Positions 20,901-32,100 of a stretch of 64,000 nt of DNA are shown here, one piece after another (within the stretch, counting starts at the first letter, position 1; each line of letters opens with the position of its first letter). Both the position numbers and the translations under genes were made by a program. Under the pieces are notes generated by a model that saw nothing but the letters and a program-made list of their open reading frames with translations, was not told where the DNA came from and searched no databases. Source of the DNA: Spongilla lacustris. Lineage: Eukaryota > Porifera > Demospongiae > Spongillida > Spongillidae. The DNA is taken from the NCBI GenBank assembly GCA_949361645.1, contig OX442429.1, forward strand, positions 867,728 to 931,727, written 5' to 3'.

Positions 20901-23852
20901 GCTGTGTTGTGTTAAACCTTCCAAACGTTCAACTTAGGCAGAAGGCCATTGAAAGTCTTCTAAACATGGGAGGGGGAGGAGGGGGGATGCTTGGAAAACC
21001 TTCAGCATACTACTACGATTTTTGTTATACCCTAAGGAAGCCTAGGAGATTAGACAATTGTAATCTAATTATTAGCAGTCCATCAGCTACAGTTATAGAA
21101 GATCAATTGTTCCCTTTCCCTGGACAGTGTGTATGCATACATGTACATGGTGTACATTTACCTATGTACAAGGTGCCTGGAATTAGAGCTATGCACACAA
21201 CAAAGTTAGATGTGTAAATGAAAGTTATGTGATACAATACACTTCATTTGAAGGGTTATTTTTTTGAGGCCCTTGCAATGTGCAAAGGGGGGGGGGGGGC
21301 GGGGGCGGGGGCGGGCGCGGGCGGTAGTGTGCTTAATTGTTTTATTTATTCATTTGTGGTTTTGCAACCACATGTTCAATGTCACAAGCACATAAAAGGT
21401 GGAACACTACTTTACCCACTAGTAATAACTTCTCATACTTCGACATTAATGATACCAGGGTTCGTACGGGTCAGGGAAAGTCATGGAAAACTGGAATATC
21501 AGGGAAAACGATATTTGTCACTGGAAAGTCAGGGATAGTCAGGAAAAATCTATATAAGTCAGGGAAAATTGCGCGAAAATGAGCTAGCATAAAACCGAAT
21601 GGCACGCTAAGCGTGCCATTCGGTTTTATGCTAGCGGCGATCTTCTCTGTACGAGTTATACCGGCACACGTACGTGACTATAAACGATAATGCGCGTATT
21701 AATTAGAGTCACGATTTTTTACTGGTTTAATAATTCCTTTACAAGCGCGTACCAACACCTTAACCGTCAACGTGAGCGTTAGCAGTCGATAGCTATGCCG
21801 AAAACATCAAAGAAGACCTACTTTGATGAGTTATGGCTGAAAGATGAAAAATTTGGACTGTGGTTACAACAGGTTCCGAACGACCGTACATGTTTTAGGT
21901 GCAATCTTTGCTCGAAGGTCTTGAAGCTGTCCAACATGGGCATTGAAGCCATCAAGAGCCACGAATCGAATGCAAAGCTCGTGTTTTAGCGGCGGTTGCG
22001 GTTGACGCTGCACCAATTTAAAGTTTCTTTCAGCCACGCCCTCGCCATTGTCGATAGCATCAGGTGAGCCACAATCACACGCTTAAAGTTCCAGTACAGA
22101 GTTGTCAATTACTGCAACGTCCGCAGCATGCAACCTTGGCGTTTTTAACGACGATGCGCGTACGCATGCAGAGCTTTTATGGGTGCTCAAAATTATAATT
22201 TGCGAGTAATATTACTAATTAATTCCGCGGAGTGCTGTTGCTTCCCAGACAGTGAAGTTGCTAAGAATTTTTCGGGTTCTAAGGCCAGATACATGGCCAC
22301 TTTTGGGTTGGCGCCTTACCTGTTAGATGTACTGATGGATAAGGTTAAAGATGACTGTTTTGTTCTACTTTTTGATGAATATTTGAATAAGAAAGTGCAA
22401 CAAAAGCAGTTAGATATCTACCTTCGCTTTTGGAATGGGAATGAAGTCCAAAGCAGATATTTTCCATTTTTATGGGCCATGCTAGGGCTGTAGATATTGA
22501 GGAAGACCTGAGAATCCCTGCAAAAGGCAAACTTTCCCCAGCTAAGCATGGATATGGTGGGCCTAATGTTAATTGAAAGGTATTTGAGGACCTTCAGATT
22601 GAAATTCAGTTAAAGAATGGAAAAAATCTTCTAAAATGTTGGTTCATGTGGGCTGCATGTCATACATGTACATGGAGCATTTAGAAGTGCTATGTCAGAG
22701 ACTGGGTGGGACATAGAAACTGAGATTGAGAAATACAAACAATGAATATACTATACCTCTCTAACACTTTGTGTTCAATTACTGATTCTGTGCATGCTGT
22801 GTAATATGGTAGAAGTGGAAGTTTTGTTTCAGTTTGTTTAGGTACTAGCTAGACAAGTTAGGGAAAATAAATTATGCATGGCATGAAAAGTCATGGAAAG
22901 TCAGGGGAAATGATATAATGAAACCAGTATGAACCATGATGATACAGATAGTTTCCGTGTTATTTGTAGTGGAGAGGTATATCAATTCTGGTTGAATTCA
23001 ATACTGTATTTGAATTATCAAAACATGTCTGACCAAAACTATGAACTGTCCGACCAATATTGCCATGTCCTAACACAATGTCAGGTCAAAAGTCAAATCT
23101 TATCATAAGCACTGCTAATGTGACAATTTGGGTGGGGCGGCTTCAAAAAGAAGTCCTACAATGAATGTTTATTGCACCTTTAGACGAGAGGCCCAGGAAA
23201 GAGAGAGGGAGGAGAGGGCAGCCAGAGAGAAGGAAGAAAGCGAATCAGGATCCTGGGGAGGAGGTGGGATATTGTGGTGGTGGGTGTGTCCAATTTTATG
23301 GATGTTGTTTGCTTACTTGAAGGTATGCCAGGAGGCTATGGAGGAGGGGGAGGAGGTGGTGGGATGCCACCTGGTATGGAAGGTGGGTTGAATGTGGAGG
23401 GGAGGAGAGTGCTAATTAATGCTGCTATGACAACGCTTTTCTTCAGAGTTGCTATCTGACCCTGAGTTGATGCAAATGATGCAAGTAAGTGGAGATTTGA
23501 AAAGGTCTGGGGACTAGAGCTTTTTAAAAACGATTTATCTCTGCACGCATGCTATGCTGTAACCATTTGCAAAAGAAACATGTATAGACAAGGGGGGTGT
23601 AGCGTCATGTGATTTTTGTGTATGTGTCATGTGATCTTTTTGTTTATTCAGGATCCGGAGGTGGTAGCAGCGTTGACTGACATGCAGAAGAACCCAGCTA
23701 ACATAATGAAACACCAGAGCAATCCGAAAGTGAAGAAATACATGGAGAAGATTGCATCCAAGATGGGAGCTGGAGGAATGGGAGGGATGGGTGGAATGGG
23801 GGGGATGGGAGGGATGGGGGGAATGGGAGGGATGCGAGGACATGGACACTGA
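17960..23852 (+). CDS. ST13: Hsc70-interacting protein (Hip)
   Basis: Twelve exons fit with phase: 17960-18084, 18249-18366, 18427-18475, 18778-18848, 19445-19511, 19791-19875, 20324-20537, 20684-20763, 23184-23263, 23323-23382, 23447-23484, 23652-23852 (1188 nt, 395 residues; human ST13 is 369). It is an Hsp70 co-chaperone of the cytosol. Order: Hip_N ([20 protein letters not shown]), [11 protein letters not shown], acidic linker, [20 protein letters not shown] repeats ([27 protein letters not shown]), charged helix ([19 protein letters not shown]), glycine/methionine stretch, and the STI1-like C-terminal [13 protein letters not shown] / [17 protein letters not shown], ending in GGM repeats. 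Exon lengths 1, 4, 5, 6 and 7 are identical to those of the upstream paralogue. The 2.4-kb intron 8 contains a hAT element. [16 protein letters not shown] stretch at 20938 follows a possible acceptor and might be an alternative exon. Confidence 0.93.
18530..18750. repeat. 29-30-bp minisatellite in ST13 intron 3
   Basis: About seven units of gggttaccattgggggttac plus caggggatcaa. Confidence 0.9.
19512..19770. repeat. Purine-rich tandem repeat in ST13 intron 5
   Basis: Irregular units of about 20-22 bp with the core ggtgagatggtgtggggatg. Confidence 0.85.
19876..20290. repeat. G-rich tandem repeat in ST13 intron 6
   Basis: Irregular units with the core gggtgtactcttagggaggg followed by tggtcatgggatgg. 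It fills nearly the whole intron. Confidence 0.85.
20764..20905. repeat. gtgaaggtgtgagg tandem repeat at the start of ST13 intron 8
   Basis: About ten imperfect units of tgtgaaggtgtgagga follow the donor at 20764. Confidence 0.85.
21456..22938 (+). mobile_element. Decayed hAT transposon in ST13 intron 8
   Basis: The left end CAGGGTTCGTACGGGTCAGG and the right end read on the minus strand, CATGGTTCATACTGG, form diverged terminal inverted repeats. Both sides are flanked by atgatac (21449-21455 and 22939-22945), a near 8-bp target duplication as expected for hAT. Inside, 21795-21989 encodes a BED-finger-like start ([17 protein letters not shown]...SHESNAK), and 22240-22493 encodes a hAT-type stretch ([38 protein letters not shown]). 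Further remnants around 22540-22600 are frameshifted. It cannot make transposase. It lies in the same direction as the host gene. Confidence 0.85.
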
Positions 23853-24559
23853 AGTGTTGTACCACAAAATTCAGGATACTTTTTGTTAGCTTGTTTGCAA
23901 TGTACATTGTGTTCTGTTGGTTTGCTGTGCTGCTGAGATTTGCTGTCAACAAACTTATCGCCATGGAGTTGTTATTTGAGCTGATTGCTGTGTATGTGCT
24001 TTGGCAATGTATAAATAAGTACCTCCTTGCTCACACCCATTGGGCACAGTTACAAAGAGATGGTAAAGGTCATCTATGTGACTATATGGACAGGTTGTGT
24101 TAGCTTCTCTGCAACCAAGTTGCATGTCAAAATGAAACATCCTGTATTGTGTGTAGCTGTGGGAGTTATGTTAGTTGTGTGGCCTTCAATTTAAGGCAGA
24201 TTCCATAAGTCTACTTTATAGTGATGGCAGTGGTGGGAGGGAGGATGTGTTGGAGTGTGTGTGGTGATGGTGGGATTGTTGGCATGGAAAGGTATCTACA
24301 TTAGTGGTTCATGGGCACCTCCCAACATTAGGGTGATCATGGTGGGCACAAGTTGATTTCAATTGCACAGTAACCATGGAAAAGTGATTCCTTTTTTTAC
24401 TAACTAATCTGGATATACATCTCCAGCTAGGCATGTATGATAAAGATTTGGACACAAAGTCAAACTTATTAGAGCACTCAAACAAGACTACCTCCCCCCT
24501 AAGTCCAGGCCTGAAGGTACATGTGGAGGGTAGTGCCACCCCTATTAATGCTCACCCTC

Positions 24560-24925
24560 CCTATCCCCCTCAAAGTGTACTTGAAGTGTATGACCAAAGA
24601 GTCCATGAGCACACTCCAGGAGTTCAGTGTGGTGATTGGTACCCTTGGCCAGTGCAATGGGTTAGCTCTCTCTTGTGCTGTGCTCAGTTTGGACCTGACC
24701 TCTGTCTGATGTTCTGTTGGCCCCATTGTGTGGAGGGTGGGAGTGTCCCCACTGGATGCACCATGGTAATCGTGGGACACAGCTGTGAGGTCCACCTGCT
24801 GATCAAGGGTCTGGTTGACCCCCACAAGGAGATTGAGTGACTGAACGGGCTGATAGGTGAGAAGCAGAGCAGTCAGAGGAAGCTGTTGGAGAACACACAA
24901 GCTGGGGACTATGAGAAGGTATATC
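24560..24925 (+). pseudogene. Valyl-tRNA synthetase C-terminal fragment
   Basis: Two frames together resemble the end of cytosolic valyl-tRNA synthetase. The stretch KVYLKCMTKESMSTLQEFSV matches the position of DCYLQCVDEA... in the tRNA-binding region. After a frameshift between about 24660 and 24740 comes GCTMVIVGHSCEVHLLIKGL followed by VDPHKEIE, then a TGA stop at 24838-24840, then LNGLIGEKQSS...DYEK ending at a gtatat donor. The frameshift, the stop and the lack of any other part of the gene mark it as a broken fragment. The assignment comes from family recall, without alignment. Confidence 0.5.
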
Positions 24926-25996
24926 ACAGTCCAATGTCCATGATATCAGGACATACTTGTAAATGGATGTACAACAATAACTCCATTCTGTTCTTGAAGA
25001 TGGGTGCAATGAGTTAAGTAGGAGGAGGAATATGGTACATGCATAAACTAATTATAGCAAGTAGTACAACTCTTCAAATTTCACAAACTGTTACCAGTGC
25101 ATCCCACAGGTCATATGCTACGTGCGCAGATTTTTGATGTGGGAGAAACAATAAACGCAATAGTTATCAGCATTTGACAGTGCATAGAGCAAATCAAATA
25201 TGTAAATTGTCCAATGTAAATGCACAAGGTGTACCATGTACATAATTATATCATTATTATACACATCTGGCACCCAAAGAGTTAAAGAGTGCTCCATACA
25301 AAAAGATGCCTGCTACAGTTGTCGTCTGTATATTTTCAAATGTGAACAAATTATTACACTGGTGGAATCTAAGCATCTGTGCTCACAGGCAATCCGGCAG
25401 TTTTTTCATATGCATGGAATATAAAAATAATTCCCAGTGTTTTATGCATCAAAGAAGCGTTGGCTCCGGGGGTCTGAGGCGCGCTGCCCCCTAGCTGGGC
25501 GGGAGGGGTGCAGGGCTTTCTCAATTTCATACAAACCCTGCATCTGGCAGTGTGGGCCCTACCATATACATATATGCCACACAAAAAGTCTCCAAAAATT
25601 CCCCAAAATGCTGACCGTAAATACAAAAAACCTCCACCTAAAATTACGTTTCACCCGCCTTTCGCAACAAAAATTGACGATCTCCCTTTTTAACCGTTAG
25701 TTAGCTTTATCGTGTTTAGTCTGTTTTAGACATGTTTTGAAGCGTAGCCCTTCGTTTTTTAGTTACTAAAACTTGCCAACCAGCAAAGCAGTTGTCACGA
25801 ATTAACGGGGACGACTCAACACCGAAATGTGATGGCGCAAAACCGGTATAGCAACCCGCATGCGTAGCTGTCTTACGCCTCTACCTGTGCAACCGAATAA
25901 GCGACGAGTCACTTCGACGTTCTCATCGGCACGCGCACTAAATGTGGCGGCGTGATCGATATATAGCCTTATTTGGTGTGTCTATAAATTAGAAAA
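24926..25996. other. Intergenic, no gene seen
   Basis: No supported coding sequence. The GC-rich patch at about 25455-25520 and the oddly regular block at 25550-25690 are unexplained and might be a decayed repeat. Confidence 0.35.
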
Positions 25997-28625
25997 ATGC
26001 TGGCAGTTTGCTCAATTAGAAAGTGCCCGAATTCCGGTGGAATTTTTTCGACAGGCCTACTCCGATCACATCAGCCACTGCACAGGTATGTATTGGAAAC
26101 AACATAGTGTTGCTTAACGGAATAACGGGGAGCGTTGCATGGCGAAACTATCATTACTACAATTCTTTCTGAACTGGATTTTGTTCGGTGATATTTGGGT
26201 ATACTAAGTAGTCGTACGTAGCTAGCTAAGCGCTAATGTAAACGTAGAGCTTGACAGTGAGTTACGTTGGCACAAATGACCTAAACCCGGTGAGTAAACC
26301 GGTACCGATCGATATACATGTATATAGCCGTTTGCATCTCTCCGACTTTTGATGCATTTAGGATATTAAACTTGTGTATCCCTCTGAACGTCATGGTGTT
26401 ATTACTTCCATCTTGTCTGTAGAATGACTACAAAGGATTGCCTTCCACATCACGTGACCTGTCAGATGTGCTCTGGGCCCTTCAGTGACCCAAGAATACT
26501 ACCATGTCTGCACTCCTTCTGTTGTCAGTGCCTTCACAGGGAGATGGAGAAGGTTGGACCTCAGAAAAGCCTTCAGTGTCCCACCTGTCTAAGAAATGTT
26601 CCCATCCCAGTGGGAGGGGCCAGTTCTTTCCCTCAGAACCTCCATCTTGGATTTGAGGTGGAGGTTGCTGGGTACATGTCCAAGTTAGCCAGTAGCTCTG
26701 GAGTGTCTTGTACCTTCTGTGTACAAGGATGCAATGATCCTGCAGTTGTGTTCTGTTGCTCATGTCACATGTTCATGTGCAAAGGTGGCCAAGAATGTCA
26801 CAATCGTGCTCCACATCTGTCCCAGCACAATGTGATAGGACTGGACAGGGAGTCAGCCACACTGCTACCAACACTCATAAAACCAACAGAGCATCACTGC
26901 TCTTATCCAAAACACAAGAAACAAGAGTTGGATTTCTACTGTAAGACTTGTAGCTGTTTCATCTGTAAGGTCTGTGTCATAGAACTTCACGAAGACCACA
27001 ACATCACTGAGCTGTCCACTGTTGCAGAAGCTGATAGAGATGAAATGAGAGGGACACTTGAATGTGCACAAGAGGTTGTGTCAACATTGGCTGGTGCCAT
27101 TGATGCCAATACAAAGGTGATGCAACAGGTGGAGACCTCCAAACAAGAAGCTGAACAGGCCATCGTGCAGACCTTTAAGCAACTGATGGAGACATTGGAG
27201 GAAAGAAAGAAAGTGTTGTTGATGGAGTTGGAAGCCATTGCACTCTCCAAGACAACATCCCTGACCCTTCAGAAGGAGCAGTTTGAGAAGATCCAACATG
27301 ACATCAGTCACTACACTGAGGTGACCTCCCACATCCTCCAGACCCACACTGACCATGAGGTGGTAGCTCTTGGAAGACTGGTACCCATTGAACTGAAGGC
27401 CACCTTCAAGAAGGTAGAGAATATGTCCCTCACTCCAACTCCACATAGCTTCCAGCTATTTGCAGCTACTTTGCAGCTAGACTCTCTTACCAAAGCACTA
27501 TCTGAATTTGGTGAAGTTGTGGACCTATCCCCTTCTAAATGTACATGTGCTTTTAAGTCTGTATCCATGGTGAACAGAAAGTACCATGTTGAAGTGGAGA
27601 CCATGACATCAAAGGGAGAGAGGTACCCATGTGGTGGTGTGCAGGTGAAGGCTGAGCTGAGGCCCAAGTCACATGATGGAGCAGTTGTGTATGGAGAGGT
27701 GGAGGACCATGGGAATGGTACCTACACCATCACCCTCACCCCTCAGACTGCTGGTCCTCACCAGCTGGTCATCACAACGGATGGTCATCATGTACAGGGT
27801 AGTCCTTATGACCTAGAGGTGGTTAAGAATGATTATACCTCATTACGTTATGTCCAGCAAGTAATCGATGTAAAGGGTAAACCATTATGTGTTGCCATCC
27901 ATGAGAATGGAGATATCTATGTGGGCAGTGGTGATCACCACATATATGTGTTTGACCAAGGTGGCCACCTGAAGAACACCATTGGTAGCATGGGGAGCGG
28001 TGATGGTCAGTTCGATGGTCCCTTTAGCATATCCATCATAGGAGAGGTGATGTATATTGCTGACTATGGCAATCATCGCATACAGAAGCTGACAACAGGA
28101 GGAAAGTTCCTTCATAAGTTTGGTAATGAAGGATCAGGTCAGGGACAGTTCAAGCATCCACGTGGTGTTGTTGTTGACTCAAAGAACATAGTCATTGTCT
28201 CTGAGAGGGACAATAACAGGGTTCAAGTATTCAGTCAAGATGGTGACTGGTTATTGACCATAGATGGTACTGGATCTGGTGATAACTGTTTCCAGCGTCC
28301 ATGGGGTCTATCCTTAGACCCACAAGGGAATATTCATGTTGCAGCTGCTGGTTCGAACACCATCAAAGTCTTCACACTTGAAGGTACTTATGTCAGATCA
28401 TATGGAGATGTAAAGAATCCATCAGGAGTAGCAGTTGGTGAAGAAGGTTACAGCTTTGTCAGTGAATGTGGTGGAGGCTGCTTCTCCATCTTTGATCCCA
28501 AAGGACAGAAGATCCACACAGTACGGAGCCTGAACAAACCATATGGAGTGACACTAGATCCTCTAAGGGGTAGTCTTTATGTTCCAAACAACAATAATAC
28601 TAATGTACAGAAGTATATCATGTGA
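25997..28625 (+). CDS. TRIM-NHL protein (RING, B-boxes, coiled coil, filamin, NHL)
   Basis: The main exon, 26424-28625, encodes 733 residues on its own. A RING finger lies at 13-55 (CQMC, CLHSFCCQC, CPTC). B-box zinc fingers span about 95-200 (CTFCVQGC...CSCHMFMC...H; HCSYPKHKKQELDFYCKTC...H), followed by a coiled coil to about 330 and an immunoglobulin-like filamin repeat near 385-485 ending GNGTYTITLTPQTAGPHQLV. Five or six NHL repeats follow (DGQFDGPFSISI, GQGQFKHPRGVVVD, NCFQRPWGLSLD). Such proteins are E3 ubiquitin ligases that often bind RNA. An upstream exon 25997-26085 (29 codons plus 2 nt) joins in frame to the acceptor at 26422, adding MLAVCSIRKCPNSGG...; this exon is tentative, and otherwise the acceptor ends a 5' UTR intron. 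A poly(A) signal lies at 28739-28744. Confidence 0.88.
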
Positions 28626-28738
28626 TTGATTTGGCACATATCGGGACCTACGTTAGTAGGTTCTATGTAGGATTTGAAGTGTCATGAATATGATTAGCAA
28701 AACACTATTGCCGTTGCACCGTAGACTTTAGCGAACGT

Positions 28739-28744
28739 AATAAA
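28739..28744 (+). terminator. Poly(A) signal of the TRIM-NHL gene
   Basis: AATAAA, 114 bases after the stop codon. Confidence 0.5.
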
Positions 28745-29120
28745 CGGTAAATTACAATGGGGTACTCCTTCATTTTCATAACTCTAGCTCTTATGTAGGA
28801 AGCTTGGGCAAATTATAGGTTAAGAGTGTGGCGCTACCCTACGCTTTGCAAGCCAAACAACAGGAACGATGCTTTTAGTTCTTGCCTTCACATCGATAAT
28901 TTTAAAAATAGCATCCAAACAACGTCCTGGGCTAAAATCTCCCTCGGAAGGAGAGCACCTGCTAATGTGCTAATGTACAGGTAGGAGTGGATTTGTTGAT
29001 GCAGTTACACATGCATCTTCCTGCTGTTGGTATGGCCTTCAAAGTTAGTGTAAGATCACACCTCCTCTATGCTTTACAAGTGTGTGTTGGACGGGTGTAA
29101 GGTCACACCTCCTCTATGCT

Positions 29121-32100
29121 TTACAAGTGTGTTGGACGGGTATGACATTTAATTACATTTAACGTGTCGTAAGGCAAACACTGAACACAAAAGTGGCTCC
29201 CAGGTGTTGGTGCTCAGTAGAGCTGCTTGTTGTCATGACGATCAGTGTCAACCACCGATGGGTGAAGACATAAAGCTCAGGTGATCTCAGTGTGAGCGAG
29301 GAGGTGGTGGTCTTGGACAGCTGTATGTGATGCACTGGTGAGGTCATCAGGATGACATCATAGTACCAACACAGGTCACATGCTCACCAGTTGGTCCAGT
29401 ATGTCCTTCAGTCTCTTGCGAGGAATGTTGACTGAGGCTGCCCTCAAGCGCTCCTTGATGTCGGCCAACTCCAGAGGCTAAGTGTATGGAAGGTCAAAGG
29501 TCACGTCTAGGAGGCTAAGTGATGTAGTGAAGAAGTATATGGAAGGTCAAAGGTTATGTCTAGAGGCTAAGTGATGTAGTGAAGAGGTTAAGTGATGTAA
29601 TGAAGAGGTTAAGTGATATAGGTGTTTCCCCCAGCAGCATGTTTCTAGCACATTTAGCCTATATAAACCAATCTTTACCACTTATCTATACAACACATGA
29701 CTTGATAATAGACAATTAAATTCATGTGGTCTGGGCACTAGTCACTCACCTTGTACAGAAGGATGTCCTGGTATAACATTGGGTCCTTCATGATGGCTTC
29801 TCGAACACTCTCCATCAGCTGCTGCACATTCTGTACAGACCCGCCCCCCAAGCACCACTGTAATCACAAACATACATTTGTCTCTAACTAAACTAACTGC
29901 CCTTTATAAAACTGTCAACACAGGAAATTATTTAGCAATGCAATGTTTCAATACCTTGTCCTCATAGCAGGAATAAGAATTGATACAAAAAGCGTTCCTC
30001 TCCATCATCTCCCTCCTCTCCCCTTACCACACTCCTCCCTCTCCATCATCCCCTCCTCTCCCCTTACCACACTCCTCCCCTCTCCATCATCCCCCTCCTC
30101 TCCCCTTACCACACTCCTCCCCTCTCCCATTACCACACTCCTCCCCTCTCCATCATCCCCCTCCTCTCCCCTTACCACACTCCTCCCTCTCCATCATCCC
30201 CCTCCTCTCCCCTTACCACACTCCTCCCCTCTCCCCTTACCACACTCCTCCCCTCTCCATCATCCCCCTCCTCTCCCCTTACCACACTCCTCCCTCTCCA
30301 TCATCCCCCTCCTCTCCCCTTACCACACTCCTCCCCTCTCCATCATCCCCCTCCTCTCCCCTTACCACACTCCTCCCCTCTCCATCATCCCCCTCCTCTC
30401 CCCTTACCACACTCCTCCCTCTCCATCATCCCCCTCCTCTCCCCTTACCATACTCCTCCCCTCTCCATCATCCCCCTCCTCTCCCCTTACCACACTCCTC
30501 CCCTCTCCATCATCCCCCTCCTCTCCCCTTACCACACTCCTCCCTCTCCATCATCCCCCTCCTCTCCCCTTACCATACTCCTCCCTTCTCCCATTACCAC
30601 ACTCCTCCCCTCTCCATCATCCCCCTCCTCTCCCCTTACCACACTCCTCTTCTTTTGACCAGCTGGTGCCTTCATGGATGTCAGTTGACTAGTACACGCC
30701 TCCTCATCAGAAGAAGTAACTACTGGGGGAGAGGTTTCCACAACAACCAGTTCTCTGCTGACAGCTGGTTGTGATTTGGAGGTGATGACTTCAGTATTCT
30801 GGTCTGCACGAGGGAGGGAAGGTGTTCATGAGGGGAGGTGTTCATGAGGAGAGAGGGACGGTGTTCATGAGGGAAGGTGTTCATGAGGAGAGAGGGAAGG
30901 AGAGAGGAAAGGTGTTCATGAGGGGAGAGGGAAGGAGAGAGGGAAGGTGTTCATGAGGGGAGAGGGAAGGTGTTCATGAGGAGAGAGGGAAGGAGAGGAA
31001 AGGTGTTCATGAGGGGAGAGGGAAGGTGTTCATGAGGAGAGAGGGAAGGAGAGAGGGAAGGAGAGAGGGAAGGTTTCATGAGGGGAGAGGGAAGGTGTTC
31101 ATGAGGGGAGAGGGAAGAGGGGAGAGGGAAGAGGGGAGAGGGAAGGTGTTTATGAGGGGAGAGGAAAGGAGAGAGGTAAGGTGTTCATGAGGGGAGAGGG
31201 AAGTTATAAAGAAGTCTTTATTAGAACACTCTCGATAACTAAACATGATGTATGGATGGACAAATGCACCATTAGATTGTCGAAGGACTATTGTACAAAA
31301 ATGATTGCCACGGCAACCAGAGCACCAGACACTTACCGACCAGAGGATGAGTGTATTCATAGATCTCCTGGAGCTTTACAATCATCTTTCTCTTTGGCAG
31401 GGGACGGACCCCATACCTGGTACACTGGTCCTGAGTAGTCAATAATACAATTATGCCAATCACACGCACATCACATGCACATCACATTGCCACTATATCA
31501 CAGACACTACCACCATCACAATACCCTTCCACTAAAACAGTACTATAACATCACCCTCACCTCTACCCCACCATCACTGTACCATCACTGTATACTGTCT
31601 TTATAGCCTGATATCGCAATTCCAGAAACACCCACTACCAAAAGGAGTTTGGGAAGATCTACCTACCCTAAGTGCTCGAGGAACACCCATCTTAAGTGCT
31701 TTGGGAGCACCCACCTACTTACCCTAAGTGCTCTAGGAACACCCATCTTAAGTGCTTTGGGAGCACCACCTACCTACCCTAAGTGCTCTAGGAACACCCA
31801 TCTTAAGTGCTTTGGCAGCACCCACCTACCTACCCTAAGTGCTGGAGTTCTCATTGTCTGATAGTCAGGCATGGGAGTGACATCATTATCACCTGCCCCA
31901 TCACCAATGGGAGTGGTCACACATACTGTGTGAAATCTAGCACACCCCACTGGAAGGGGGAGGGGCTGGCTCGTGCCTGGGAGGGGGAGGGGCTGGCTTG
32001 CAGCTGCATCATCTTCAAAGGCATGAAGAAATGTGCTCCTATCCATACATGGGGGAGAGGGTACGAGAGGGGAGGAGGGAGTGAGGGAGGAGGGTGCAGT

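Noticed and set aside
20938..21217. Frame [12 protein letters not shown]... as a regular ST13 exon
   Set aside because: The exon at 23184-23263 fits the Hip charged helix better and keeps phase; the 20938 stretch is kept only as a possible alternative exon.
29943..30774. Two overlapping 250-codon Pro/Ser-rich plus-strand frames
   Set aside because: They lie on a minisatellite in an SLX4 intron and oppose supported minus-strand exons.
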